From Hydra vulgaris (Eukaryota > Cnidaria > Hydrozoa > Anthoathecata > Hydridae), in assembly GCF_038396675.1 (NCBI RefSeq), contig NC_088933.1, positions 20,672,001-20,736,000 of the forward strand: a stretch of DNA of 64,000 nt. Direction: 5' to 3'. The notes under the pieces are model-generated. The model was not told where the DNA came from. It did not search any database and saw nothing but the letters and a program-made list of their open reading frames with translations. Position numbers and translations under genes: made by a program. This document shows, one piece after another, positions 45,583-56,840 of this stretch. The stretch's first letter is position 1, and the number at the start of each line of letters is the position of its first letter.

Positions 45583-45646
45583 AACATAATAAGATAGGAT
45601 AAATAATTATTTTTCCAAATAATTATTTATCCTATCTTATTATGTT
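45583..45646. repeat. Perfect 30-bp inverted repeat, 4-nt loop
   Basis: Arms 45583-45612 and 45617-45646 around ttcc. A second hairpin (14-bp arms, 45645-45658 and 45671-45684) starts at its edge. Confidence 0.93.
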
Positions 45647-46093
45647 GTGCATGTTTTTAATAAAACATAAAAAAACATGCACAATTAATTTTTTAACAAT
45701 TAATACTGATGTTGTTTAAGATATTAATACTGATGTTGTTATCTATTTGAGGCCAGTTCTGAAAATCGTGGCAAAGAAAATATTTTAAGAAAATAAGAAA
45801 ATTTACAAAATATTACAAAATAAAATTTGGATTTATAATTGCGTTGGAATTGTACCTGAAAATGTTTTATAATAGACTCTCACCAATATTTAAAGATCTT
45901 AATTAAAGTTATAGTATTTACATATATAATCGAACTACAAAAAAGAAATGATTAAAAAAGTTTTTCCAAAACACACCCGCCCACCCTTTTAGGGATCTGT
46001 GTGCCTATAAAAAGCAACCTTTCTGACAGACTTTGATAGATGTGATTTTTAAAAAAAATGTTTCACCAATACGAGTATCTTTTTAGTGAGTTA

Positions 46094-46163
46094 AAAAAAA
46101 ACTTGTAGTGGACCGGCTTAAAACCTCTAGGTTTTTAAAGCCGGTCCACTACAAGTTTTTTTT
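46094..46163. repeat. 26-bp inverted repeat with GC-rich core
   Basis: aaaaaaaacttgtagtggac-cggctt at 46094-46119 is the exact inverse of 46138-46163. The inner part adds a bulged stem. The core (agtggaccggctt) is GC-rich for the region. Confidence 0.93.
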
Positions 46164-46895
46164 AGCACACTGTGTATATATTCTTGTAAAAACTTTGTAA
46201 AAAATTTGAAATTGTTAAACAATGCATCAGGAGGGTATCAGACAAAAATCATGCAAACGAGACTATCAGCCAAAAATAATTTTTTCTTTTTATTCCGGCC
46301 ATTAACACTTAATTTTAATATCTTAGTTTGTAATATTTATTAAACGATAAAATATAATGTTGAAGGATAAAAATAGAAAAAAAAAGTAACCAGCTTATGA
46401 TGATCAGGTCATTCCTCAAAGTCCACTCTGACGCATTGATTAAACTTGATTCCAAATTCCAAATCAATTAGTACACCAGAAATCTTATGGAGCTCCAAGA
46501 GATATTTGCTCAGTTTGAGGCTATAACAAATCTGATTCAAAATCAAAATGTTGTCACAGCGATTGTTATTGTGTCTCGCATTTACGACTTGCGTCACATT
46601 GTCTTAATTTTATGTTAAAGCATATACAAATAAAATTACTTTCAAAAATACTCATGATAAACAAAACTATTTACAATTTGCAAACCTTAAATGAAAAAAC
46701 GACTAATAATAATGAAAAACTTAAATTAAAATAATGTAATATTTAAAGTAACAAAATTTAGGAATGCCTTCATTTTGAATCTATCTTCTTGTTTTATAAA
46801 AAACGAGATGAGAACTTTTATAAGAACTTGTTTATAAGGAGTTATTTATTATTAAAAATTTTCTTATTACTTCTTATTGGCTTCACCAATAACAT

Positions 46896-47490
46896 GTACA
46901 TTACGGTGTATTGAAAAACAGAATTTTTTAAAAATTGTCTTGTAATAGCTCTAAATATATGCGGTATAATAAAATATCACTGGATTAACAAAAAACTTCT
47001 GAAAAAATTTTTTATAGAGGTGCCCCGAGTCCCTTGAACATTTATAGGGCCCCTAATACTCTGGGAAAAAAAATCTTCAAAAGTAGGTCAACCTGGTACT
47101 CAAAAGAAGCGAAGTTTTATAAAAAGTTCGAAAATAATAATTGTTTTATAAAAAAGTATATCGAAAAAAACATTATCAAAAAACTAGTAAAAATGCACTT
47201 TTTTTATTTTTAGTGAAAAAACCATAGTTATTATGCAATAAAATTTAAAATAATAATTTTTACATGAAACATATATTAATTTTGAACTATTTATAAAATT
47301 AGGGCTCTTTTGAGTACCAGGTTGATCTACATTTGTAAAACGTTTTTTTCAAAAATATTAGTGACCCTGTAAATGCTCAATTGACTTGGGGCTATTTTAA
47401 ATCCAGTGATAATTTATTATATCGCATATATTCAGAGCTATTGCAAGACAGTTTTGAAAAATTTCTGTTTTTTAATGCACCCTAATGTAT
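46896..47490. mobile_element. Foldback MITE with about 220-bp imperfect arms
   Basis: 46896-47115 and 47285-47490 align as inverses over nearly their full length: gtcttg(t/c)aatagctct(a/g)aatatatgcg, tatcactgga, and gtcaacctggtactcaaaagag are shared. Arms differ at perhaps one base in five or six. Centre about 170 bp. No coding capacity and no clear target duplication. Confidence 0.8.
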
Positions 47491-47530
47491 ATCATCAGTT
47501 TAAATTTAAATATTCGAAAACTTATATATA

Positions 47531-47669
47531 GAAGCCGTAGCGCAGTGGTTAGTGCACTTGCCTCCTTTGCAAGTTTTATAAAATTGTTAAGGAAAAAGGC
47601 GTGAACATCTCTTTAAATGCTTTTCCGTGGTGCTCTTTGATAAGACCGTAAAGACTTCTTGGAGCACCT
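47531..47669 (+). mobile_element. tRNA-derived SINE, copy 2
   Basis: Head gccgtagcgcagtggttagt contains a canonical pol III A box (tagcgcagtgg). The B box is lost, probably by a deletion after tttgcaag. The tail tggtgctctttgataagaccg ... acttcttggagcacct matches the tail of 3955-4159, followed by an A-rich end. Confidence 0.65.
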
Positions 47670-48048
47670 AAAATAAATAAATTATAAAAAAAAGATATTA
47701 CAAATCAAGTCACATTTATGAAAGCTAAACTAACATTGTTTTCATTGACATTGTTATTAACTAACATTGTTTGGGTTTTTTCCCTATGGTTATCCAAATA
47801 AAATTTATGGTTATTATTTTAATTGAGATTACCTTAGTAAGTTTGACAAAACTGTTATCTGTGAAGTTATGCCAGACTGGCTTCTTCTTCACTGGCTTGC
47901 AGTAAAACTTATTGCTAGTCTTCCCGATCTTTGTGTATTTAAATAAAGACCATTGCATTTATTATAAAAATTGGGTTTTACATTTTATAGATAAAACAAA
48001 ACGGTTTTATCTATAAAAAAAAATTTAGTATTAAATTTTTATACCTGA

Positions 48049-48692
48049 TTGCAGCGTTGTCAGTTGTGCTTTAACATTGCCGAAACAACAAACTGGTGTT
48101 CTCTACCCCAAAATTTACCAAAAATTTTTATTGACCATAATGAAATAAAAAGAGATTCTGTAATTAAATACCTGGGGGTTTTCATTGACGAGAACATCAC
48201 ATGGAAACATCATATTAACTATGTCTGCTCGAAAGTTTCAAAAAGTATTGGAATTCTATATAAGGCGCGTACTCATTTAGATAAAAATATTTAACTAAAC
48301 TTTATTATTCTTTTATTCATAGTTATATAAGTTATGGAGTTATAGCCTGGGGTAGTACTGATCAAAGTAAGTTACAATGTCTCCATCGCTGTCAGAAACA
48401 TGCGATCCGGGTAATTAATTTTGCGGATCGGAAGTATGATTTATCTCCTTTAATTTTTAAAGACCTTTTTATTTTGAAACCTCTAAGCAAATTTAACATG
48501 AGGAATAATAACTATTTAAATAAACCACTCTGTCGAACAAAGTTCAATCAATTCTGTATCACTTATCGTGCAGCTCATCTCTGGAACAAAATTATTTTGC
48601 CTAACTTCGGCTTACCCCTAACTTATTCTGTTTTTAAAATTAAATTAAAAGATCTCATTCTCTCTATTGAAAATATCTTAGAATATTTTTAA
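48049..48692 (+). pseudogene. LINE reverse transcriptase C-terminal part, copy 2
   Basis: Frame 1 (48049-48294) reads FIDHNEIKRDSVIKYLGVFI, then DENITWKHHINYVCSKVSKS, the post-catalytic KYLGV..D..L.W..H motif. A frameshift near 48290 leads to YSFIHSYISYGVIAWGSTDQ, then SKLQCLHRCQKHAIRVINF and YRAAHLWNKIILPNF, with stop at 48692. Relative to copy 1, about 35 codons between RVINF and the FKDLF block are missing. Confidence 0.8.
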
Positions 48693-48915
48693 TTTGTCTT
48701 ATGATATATAATAATTTTAAAATGTATGTTCAATCTTTGTTTTATACTTGTTGACAATTTGTTTCTATTTATCTAAGTACTATTTTAATATTTTTATGTT
48801 AATTTTTTTACGTTCTCTTATTGTAAAAGGCGTTTTTATAATACTTTATGTACTCTGTTTTGTAAAAGGCTTCTGACGATAAGATCATTTGATCTTCTTT
48901 TAGAAGCCTTGTTTG
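48049..48915 (+). mobile_element. LINE (CR1/Jockey-type) 3' end, copy 2
   Basis: RT C-terminal coding (to 48692) plus a 3' UTR with ttctgacgataagatcatttgat (about 48867), homologous to copy 1 at 3231-3870. Confidence 0.8.
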
Positions 48916-49079
48916 TATTTGAAAAAAAATATGTAATTTATATATATTACGTCAAATGTAAACAAAAAACTTACGAAAAAGTGTTGATAAGATATTTTTA
49001 CAGAATTGATTTGGGGCCATCCATAAAGAACGTCGTGCTAATAGAAGGGAGATCTCATTCAATCATTCGATCTTCATTC

Positions 49080-49490
49080 AAACTATAAGCAATGTGGAAG
49101 AAGTTTTTTAGGCCCCAAGAATGTGTGCTTTATGGGTCAAGACAATAAAGCTCTAGTCCCAATTAGAATCACCGTTGCTAACAAACAAGCTCCTATATTA
49201 ATGCATATGGAATATCAAGTTTCTCTTCCTGATCATGATTGGGTCATCGCCGCAAAGCACAAGCTCATCCCATTTCTCTACGCAGGCATTGAAATTAAAC
49301 CAGATGGGCTTGGAATTTTATTTCGGTCCCACTTATGTTCTTGTTCGATCTGGAAAGCACTCACCATCGACAGCGTATGCTTACGGATTGGAATTTGAAC
49401 AACTTTTAACTCTGTCAAGGTTTGATTCCATTACAAAAGACTCTTTGACCAAGTTGGTCAAGCCAGTGGTTGTCTTCAGTGTTGTTTAGC
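49080..49490 (+). pseudogene. Unclassified transposon-associated protein, N part
   Basis: Two overlapping frames joined by a shift near 49315 give DNKALVPIRITVANKQAPIL, then MHMEYQVSLPDHDWVIAAKH, KLIPFLYAGIEI, and FGPTYVLVRSGKHSPSTAYA, ending LVKPVVVFSV. I recognise the phrase order (VPIG.TA..KQAP...M.Y.V.LPDHD, HKLIPSVYA, SGPTYVA.RSGKHSSSTA) as a repeated family in cnidarian and insect genomes with no established function. Truncated at both ends. Confidence 0.5.
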
Positions 49491-50479
49491 GGGATAGATT
49501 TTCCCTGATAATCACTATGGAACTCATCTAGACACTCAAGGAATTCAAATTCTTTTTTAATATCAAATCTTTATCAAAATGCAATATTTATAGCAAGACC
49601 TATGGTATTAATTATCTGCATTGTGACTTATATATAAGGTAAGAGAGTGAATCTTCTTTTGGAGAAAAAGAATTTTGATTTGGCTGGAAAGATCTGTGCC
49701 TCGATTTTTCAGGTCTGACGATTGATCAGTTTCTAACGGTGCACAGTACCTCAACGAGGTCATAAAACGGTCAAATCAATTTTTATTTTAAATTTTATTT
49801 ATACCAATTTTTCAAATTTTATGTATACCAATTTTTCAAAACAGTCTTTATTTGAAATTTTATTTATACCAATTTTTTTTTTTATTTTTTTATTTTTTTC
49901 GTGCTATAACCTTAGTTAAACTAAAAATGGTAGGAAGTTAAGCATAGTAATAGCTTGGCATTTATAGACATTATGGACAACCGGATAGGTTTGTGCAACT
50001 GAATGATTCAGGAAGTTATTTAAAGTGTTTCTGACAATCATAAAAATGTAGAGGGAGGGAATGCACTTGTAGGTAATTTGAGATTATATTTCTAAAAAAT
50101 GGCTTAAGTTAAATAACTTTATTGGTTTTTTATTATGAAAAAATTAAATATTTAAATTTAAAAACATCCCAATTTTATTTTGGATCGTTGCTCATGATAG
50201 ATAGATTGACCTTTACGAATCTCAAAAATTATGCCACTTTTGGTATTTTCGGTCTGTAATAATAATTTGACTATGTATAAAAAGTTTTAAAACCGTTGCG
50301 AAATTCGCAACATTTTTTTTAATTTAATATCTAGACACATATTAGGGGATGCTTAAGCACGTAAATAAAGAAAACCGAATCGTATTCATTTAATTTATAG
50401 CTGCAAGTAAGTAAGCTGCAGCCATTCCAACAGTTTAGAGTGATTTTTTATATTAAAAGGAATTTTTACAAAATTTGAG

Positions 50480-51022
50480 TTTTGGTTATTTTTTTACCTT
50501 TCTGAGTTACTGTGTGGTGGTTGAGTATATCGATGCAGACGGCAAGATGGAGCTCGATGCTAGTCATATCTTATCGAAGGATCAGAAATGGTTTGCCTTT
50601 CATGTGCGCACCAGCCAATATTTCACGCAAGTTGTAAAGGTGAGGATCTCGGATGTTGTTCTTCTCTCCTTATGATCTGTTTTATCTCTCTGTGCAATCA
50701 AGTTTGTCTCAGAGAATCTGTAAGCATTGTAACTTGTACTTTACCTCCCAAGTTATGTTAAAAAAGTATGTCAGCATTACTTGTTCATATTTTATTAACG
50801 AAATGGCTATTACCTTTTCTCGAGTTATACCTGTTTGCGTAATTGACCGTAATTGTGACAGAAGAGAACACGGCCTTTGCTGAATGGTTCAATGAGGACG
50901 AAATATAAACGGAGGGCCTTAATATTCCAAATGATGCGACTATTTCAGACAAATTGAACTGCCCTATTCCAATCATATCAACTGACAATTATTTAAAAAA
51001 TCCCTGGATGGACGAAGAGTGA
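50480..51022 (+). pseudogene. Unclassified transposon-associated protein, C part
   Basis: Reads WFAFHVRTSQYFTQVVK followed by a frame break, then CKHCNLYFTSQVMLKKYVS, a C2H2-like half finger. Near the end it reads FAEWFNEDEI, GLNIPNDATISDKLNCPIP and NPWMDEE before a stop at about 51022. Likely the C-terminal half of the protein at 49080. Several frameshifts. Confidence 0.45.
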
Positions 51023-51221
51023 GGCATGTTCTTATGACACGCTTTGATTAAATTAAATATATAAAATAGTTTTAAAAAATATAGGGAGGGGAGGGGTCCC
51101 AACTTTTTAACATCCTTTTTAAGGGGGGTAAAAGAAAAAAGAACGATCGGTGATAAAAGAGGGGGGGGGGGGAGTGGGACAAAATCTGTCTAAAAAATGA
51201 TGACGTCCTTTATGGACGGCC

Positions 51222-53480
51222 TTTTTTGATATAAAGTCTAGTTTTTAAAGGATCTATAAACTTCAAACTGTCATTACTGAAAACTCTTACAATTTAATTT
51301 CCAAACTTATGAATATTTTTTTAACAGTACAATGCCATTCTCAATAAATTTTTTATTTACATCTATTTTTTTTATAAGTTATTGAAACGTGTTGAACATG
51401 AGGGGGAACTTAAACAACAGTGTTTGCCTTTATAGTTTATGCAACTTATGTAATTTTTGGACAAAAAATTAAATTTTTGAGCATCGCTTCTTCTTTACTA
51501 TACATCTTTTATAAAGTACATACGTAAAATAGTATAAAAAATGCATTTTTTCTTTTTTAGACTCTAGTTAGGCTCACTAAAAAAGCTGTTCATTAAAATA
51601 CCAGTTTATTTGGATTTTCAGCCAATCAAATTTTTGGACTATTCGTTTGAAGAACAGATTTACAGGGATCACAGCAGCTTATTTTGATGTTTGAAAAAGA
51701 TAGTTTTCTTAAATATCAAAAGAAGGTTGGAGACTTTTTGTGGTCAGAACTTTTGAGCACTAAAATATTATTTGATGAAATTTAAAATGAATTAATGAAT
51801 ATAAATTTAGATTAAATATGTAATAATATAGAAGTAAACTATTTCCCTCACATTTGAGGTTGCGGGGAAACAGGTTTTGGGTATTTTGTTGTTCCCAGGC
51901 TCCAACCAGAGCAATTACAAGTATTTTCATGTTATATGTGCAACTTTCCTCCATGTTTGAAATTTATTTTTCTCAAACATCAAAAAAAAAATTCCCTAAC
52001 ATTAAGATGATAGCTTATTTCAAAAAATGAGCGAATAAATGTATGCAAAAAATCAATTGTGAAAAGATTGATTGATTTCTTCGATATAAAGTGTAATTTC
52101 GTAGCTTTTGTGAAGATACAAAATGTTAAGTTTATGTATACTTATACCAGAATAATGGTGAAGTACTTTATTCAAGTCTAAATGAAAAGCAGATATACAA
52201 GATTGTTATAAGAACATTGCTGCACCTTTATTGTTACTTATTGATTATAAATAACAAATCATTAAAAGATTAAAACACAAGCTATCCAAGAAAACGATAC
52301 ATGTACTAACGTTTTTCAGGACTGGGTTGTGCATGCCATGTGAATCAATAAACTCTTAAGCAAATTGTTTTCCGAAATAACTTTGACTGTTGCTAAGAAA
52401 GACAAAAGTAATGCTTGTAAAATATTTTTAATTTCAGGCTAATTCCGTTTAAAAGTAGATAACTTTTTTAAAAATTAAAATCAATGAAATGTGAAAAATA
52501 CCTAATTTGAGCTATGTAATCCAAACAGTTCAAAAACTCTAACCTTTTGAAATTTATTCAAAAATTGTCTTTCTTTTGCACCTTTACTGTTATGAATTTG
52601 AAAATGTCACCTTTTCCTGTATAATTTATACTTGACTAATAGAGCCACAGACGCTTTCTGACGTGACTTATGCAGATAGTGGAGAGATTAAGGCTAAAAA
52701 TAATTCAAATTGTAATACTAGCATAAAACTTGGCAATAAGACCCCATTCATAAGTATCTTTGGTTTTGAGTAACAGTCTTTAATTTTTAGATAAATGGAC
52801 TTAAAGGATGTCCATCTTATAGTGTAAAATCAAAGCAGAAACGATGCGCGTGGTCATACTATGACCGTTTTATTAAAAGACGCAACTAAGTGCAAACATT
52901 AAACAAAAACAAAAAAATGACGAATCGCTATAAAGTTAGTAAATGAAAAGTAACTTTCATGAATGTTTAAGGCACGTTATTTCTTCAGGTTTTCCAGAAT
53001 TATTATAATTTATCTATAAATTTCCTATTTGTATATATTTTATTTTGTTAACCTTTAATTATTTCCAAGGTTTTAATAACGTTATAAACTTTATGATGTT
53101 GGCAAATCTTGAACAAAAGAACTGAAAATAGCTAGTTTTATAATAAAGTTATTTCCATTTGTTTTTTCTGTTATTTTACTATATTTATGCAAAATAAGTG
53201 AAACCTATAAAAATCCATATAAAATCAAATAACGAACATAACAAATAGAAGTTAATAATAAATTGTAATGTGTCATAAGAGTTTCAAACTTTTAAATGCT
53301 GCAAAAACTTATGAATTGCCAACAGCAAAAAATAACACTGACATACACAATTTTAATTTTCTCATACAACAATAAGTGTATTTATATAAGTTTTTTATGC
53401 TGATTTAAAATCTGAAAGTTGTTTTGCTCTTTCACATCGCGTTCTAAAAAAAAGCAGCTCTTAAATATTACATCTCAAAA
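51222..53480. other. No gene recognised
   Basis: AT-rich. Direct words aaaaatgagcgaataaa and similar are not part of any array. The minus frame 51760-51954 has no motif. Confidence 0.5.
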
Positions 53481-53488
53481 TTCAATCT

Positions 53489-54420
53489 GTGTCCAAGCCA
53501 GTGCTTGACAACCCCGTAAACTGTCCAGTTCCAATTTTCCCTGATTCATACTCTTTTCACTCAAATAATTCTTCTCAGAGTGACAATGACAATCAAGGTA
53601 GTCCAGAAAATATTAACGATTCTGATGGTGACTACATCCCTGAAAGCAATGTAATTCACTTGATAAATAATACAGAGTTTTCAGATCTTATACGAGATCT
53701 CTCTTTGACAAAAGGACAGGCAAAACTTCTTTGATCCCGACTAAAAGAGTGGAATTTGCTAGCACCTGATGTTAAAATATGTAAGTTTCGCTTCAGACAC
53801 AAGGAGCTTATGCAGTTCTTTACATCAGATGATAGTATCTGCTACTGCAATGATATTGACAATCTCATGTCCTGTCTTGGTTATGAGCATGAAGTCAAAA
53901 ACTAGCGTCCCTTCATCGATGCATCAAAAAGTTTGTGCTGCTACGTTTGTGCTACATTACGGTAATGTTTTACCATCCATTCCAGTTGCATACTCCACGC
54001 AGTTAAAAGAGACTTGTGACAACGTTAGAAATGTTTTAATAAAAATAAAATATAATGATTACAAATGGAGAGTGTGTGGAAATTTAAAAGTCTTTGCAAT
54101 CCTCATAGGTCTACAACTCGGATGCACAAAACTCTGTTGCTTCTTCTGTGAATGGAATAGCCGAGATAGAGATGCACACTATAAAAAAATTTGGCCTATT
54201 AGGGTTTGAATGGAACTGGGTCAAAAAAATGTTTTGCATGAACCATCGGTTTTAAAAAAGACATCATATTACCACCTTTACACATCAAGTTGGGTCTAAT
54301 AAAAAATTCGTAAAAGCTTTGGATAAGATAAGTGATGCATTCACATGCCTTTGTTCCGTGTTTCCACGAATAATTGATGCTAAAATAAAGGAAGGAATTT
54401 TTGAAAGCCAATTTCTTTGC
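53489..54420 (+). pseudogene. Unclassified multicopy protein family (KEWNLL family), fragment
   Basis: Across three frames the strand reads an acidic Ser/Asn-rich N-terminus, LTKGQAKLL, SRLKEWNLLAPDVKICKFRF, RPFIDASKSL, HYGNVLPSIPVAYSTQLKET, YKWRVCGNLKVFAILIGLQL, CTKLCCFFCEWNSRDRDAHY, then PPLHIKLGLIKN and VFPRIIDAKIKEGIFES. I know this arrangement as a high-copy gene family in Hydra-like and hemipteran genomes of unknown function, likely mobile. The Cys pair (CCFFCEW) could be a metal site. Stops: TGA after KLL at 53732-53734 and several shifts. Confidence 0.5.
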
Positions 54421-54571
54421 CTTTAAGATTTTCCGGAAAAATTCCAACGTTAATTGCATGGGTAATTTCATAAAGATACTTTTGATCATCTGATAGCGAT
54501 TTTACAACTTCAGAATGAAGTTCAATCATTGCTTTAGGAAATCTTTGACTTTGAAGCAACCCAGAAAACAT
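54380..54571 (-). pseudogene. Inverted continuation of the KEWNLL-family protein
   Basis: Minus strand reads FPKAMIELHSEVVKSLSDDQ, then KYLYEITHAINVGIFPENLK, which resembles the segment lying further downstream in the same protein family. It therefore appears inverted relative to the plus-strand fragment, overlapping it by about 40 bp. This suggests a local inversion. Confidence 0.4.
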
Positions 54572-54754
54572 TGGTTTTGTGGGTTTGCAGTGGACTTATT
54601 TAGATATATTTTAGCGGTTCATTTCAGTGGAGCTATATAGGCATTTTGAGTTTTGCTCATCGGTTACTTAGTGGACCATTATTTTTTGGGTTGTAACGTT
54701 ACCTATAAGTTTTCCAATAAAACCTGAAAAGTTTTTCTCAGCTGAACCCAGTAA

Positions 54755-54835
54755 GCATGCGTTGTCTGGGGGACGTTCAATGGACGTCCGTGAGACACCC
54801 GACGGACGTACCTAGGACGATGCGTGCCCACTGGG
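54755..54835. repeat. ggacgtcc-rich block
   Basis: Repeated ggacgt/acgtcc words between agtaagcatgcg and gtgcccactgggcaa. GC-rich for the region; style of small non-autonomous elements, class unknown. Confidence 0.4.
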
Positions 54836-56049
54836 CAATTTCTTTTCTTTCTTCAAAATTGCAAGTGAAATAAAATTGGTATTTACCTCCAGGTTCAGAA
54901 CAAACTGAATAATGTTCTGATTTTTTTCTAGCCAAATATCTTGTTACCGATATGTTTCTGATACATCAACTAATCATATTTGTAAAGAACTTTTTTACCA
55001 AATTTATTTCTTTGAGCTTGTAGGAAAAATAGTTCTTGCGAAGGTATCTTTGCTACTTTTGAACGTGTGCAAGTCACATTAGCTTTAAAAAGACAACCTT
55101 TACATCCACTTTTCATAACAGCATAAGATTTTGCCCTTATACTTTGTCAAGTCAAATAACTTATCAAGTCTGTATACGTTAATGCCTTTTGCAATGTTTC
55201 ATTCAAGGACAAGTTTATCAACTGCATATTTTTCTGAGATCAACGAGATTGTAGAAATTGCTGACATCCAAATACTTTTTATTTTAATAAATATTTGTAT
55301 ACACATACATCTTGTACTCAAATGTGTAACTGATCTATCACGCAAAAAAATTCCATATCGTAATTCCGTATCGTAACTCTCGGTGTAGACAGCTCTGAAA
55401 AACAAAGTTCAAGCCCATTACCCAACAGCTTATGCAGTATAGGGCATTTTAATACTTCTTGAGGTTAGATAGACATTTTTCGCAATTAAATTGATATTAT
55501 ATTTGTTTAAAAAGATTGGTAGCTTTTTGTTGTAGGTAATGACTATTTTTGTATCTAGGGTCATGGCACCCCCTACCGTGAAGAACCTACCGTGGTTTTT
55601 GAAAAAATCAGTAAATTTTGAATGTTTGTTTTTTAAATTTTTTTTTTAGTATTGTTTTATACAAAACTAACTTATTTCAGTAATAATATATTTTTATAAA
55701 GATATATTTTTAAAGATTTGAGATGTTTTTTTACTTGCACATGATTTTTTACTGCTTTCTTAAGAAAATCTTTAATAGTAAAAAAAAGTTTGTCTATTTT
55801 TTTTATGGCTTAAAATTTATATAACTTTTTCGATTAAAGTTTAAAATAGTTGTAAAAAGATTTATTATTTTAAATTTTATCAAAAAATATTAGTCTTTTT
55901 TGTATAACATTGTTTAATCCTTTACACGGTAGGTTACGAATATAATAATAGTTAACACTTACCGTTTATAAAAATATTTTATCGGAAGTGTTTTATTTTG
56001 TGAAGTTTTCTCTCTAAAAAACCATTTAAGTTAAACTAAATTACCAATA
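54836..56049. other. No gene recognised
   Basis: Contains aacctaccgtg at 55584 and its inverse cacggtaggtt at 55926, with a further ctaccgtg at 55575. It may be a small MITE, but the match is only 11 bp. Confidence 0.4.
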
Positions 56050-56230
56050 AAGGTAATTTAACCCTACGGAGTATTTATTTGATATGTTTTTTGTACTTAA
56101 TTTACTATGTGAAATGAATTATATTTATTATGTGAAATGAATTTATTCATTATGTGAAATGAATTTAACCCTGGGGAGTATTTATTTGATATGTTTTTTA
56201 TACTTTATTTATTATGTGAAATGAATTCGA
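56050..56230. repeat. Direct repeat of about 70 bp plus 20-bp units
   Basis: ggagtatttatttgatatgttttt ... ttactatgtgaaatgaatt occurs at about 56060-56121 and 56174-56227, with two extra tattatgtgaaatgaattta units between. Confidence 0.85.
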
Positions 56231-56840
56231 TAAGAAAGACGAAAGGTTCAAAAAAGGACAAAAAAGTTATTAATTAAGGCCGTACAAAAAATATAGAAAA
56301 AGGGCGAGGTATAAAAACACCATTTAAAGATGATATCCCAAGTAAAAACTGGTTTTATAAATTTATGCGCCGTCATAAGGAATTATCGCAAAAACGAACA
56401 GAGCATATTGTAGAGCTAGAGGTCTTATAACTGAAGCATCGATAAGTAAATGGTTTAATGAGGTGTATGAATTATTAGACGATGATGCGCAATACCTTAA
56501 TGATCCATTTTGTGTTTTTAACTTAAACGAAACTGGTTTTGAGTTAGCACCAAAAACTGGAAAATTAATTGGCATTAGAGGAAGAAATGTTTATGAAGAA
56601 TGCAACAACAGCGATAAGGAAAACCTTACAACTCTATTTTGCGTAAATGCAAATGGTAAATTTGCACCATCATTAACATTGTACAAGTATGCTCGAATGC
56701 CAAAAACTGTTGCTGCTGCTGCACCACCAGGTTGGGGTCTCGGTAAAAGTGACAGCGGTCTACGTAATAAATTTGTTAATTACATCATTTCAAGGAAATG
56801 CCTAATTTTTTTTATTATAATATTTAGAATGCCTAAGTAA
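56219..56840 (+). pseudogene. pogo/Tigger-type transposase fragment
   Basis: From 56219 the strand reads a basic leader, GRGIKTPFKDDIPSKNWFYK and FMRRHKELSQKR (CENP-B-like DNA-binding tail). After a 1-nt shift near 56413 come LITEASISKWFNEVYELLDD, CVFNLNETGFELAPK, and PPGWGLGKSDSG. This is the DDE_1 order of pogo transposases (YNxDETGF, then PPGWxxGxSxSGW). The first catalytic Asp in NLDETGF is Asn. After SGLRNKF the conserved second half (DNHxSH and the last Asp) is lost. No TIRs were found around it. Confidence 0.75.

Larger units (their letters stand above)
44914..46893. other. No gene recognised; several hairpins
   Basis: AT-rich spacer. The 62-codon minus frame at 46409 has no motif. 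A 22-bp direct repeat (ttaatactgatgttgtt) lies at 45700-45740. Confidence 0.5.
49015..51221 (+). mobile_element. TIR element carrying an unclassified multicopy protein
   Basis: GGCCATCCATAAAGAACGTC (49015-49034) and the inverse of GGCCGTCCATAAAGGACGTC (51202-51221) form 20-bp terminal repeats with two mismatches. Between them the plus strand holds two pieces of one protein family and an approximately 1-kb non-coding stretch (49500-50480). No target duplication is evident. Probably a DNA transposon of unrecognised family, partly deleted. Confidence 0.6.
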
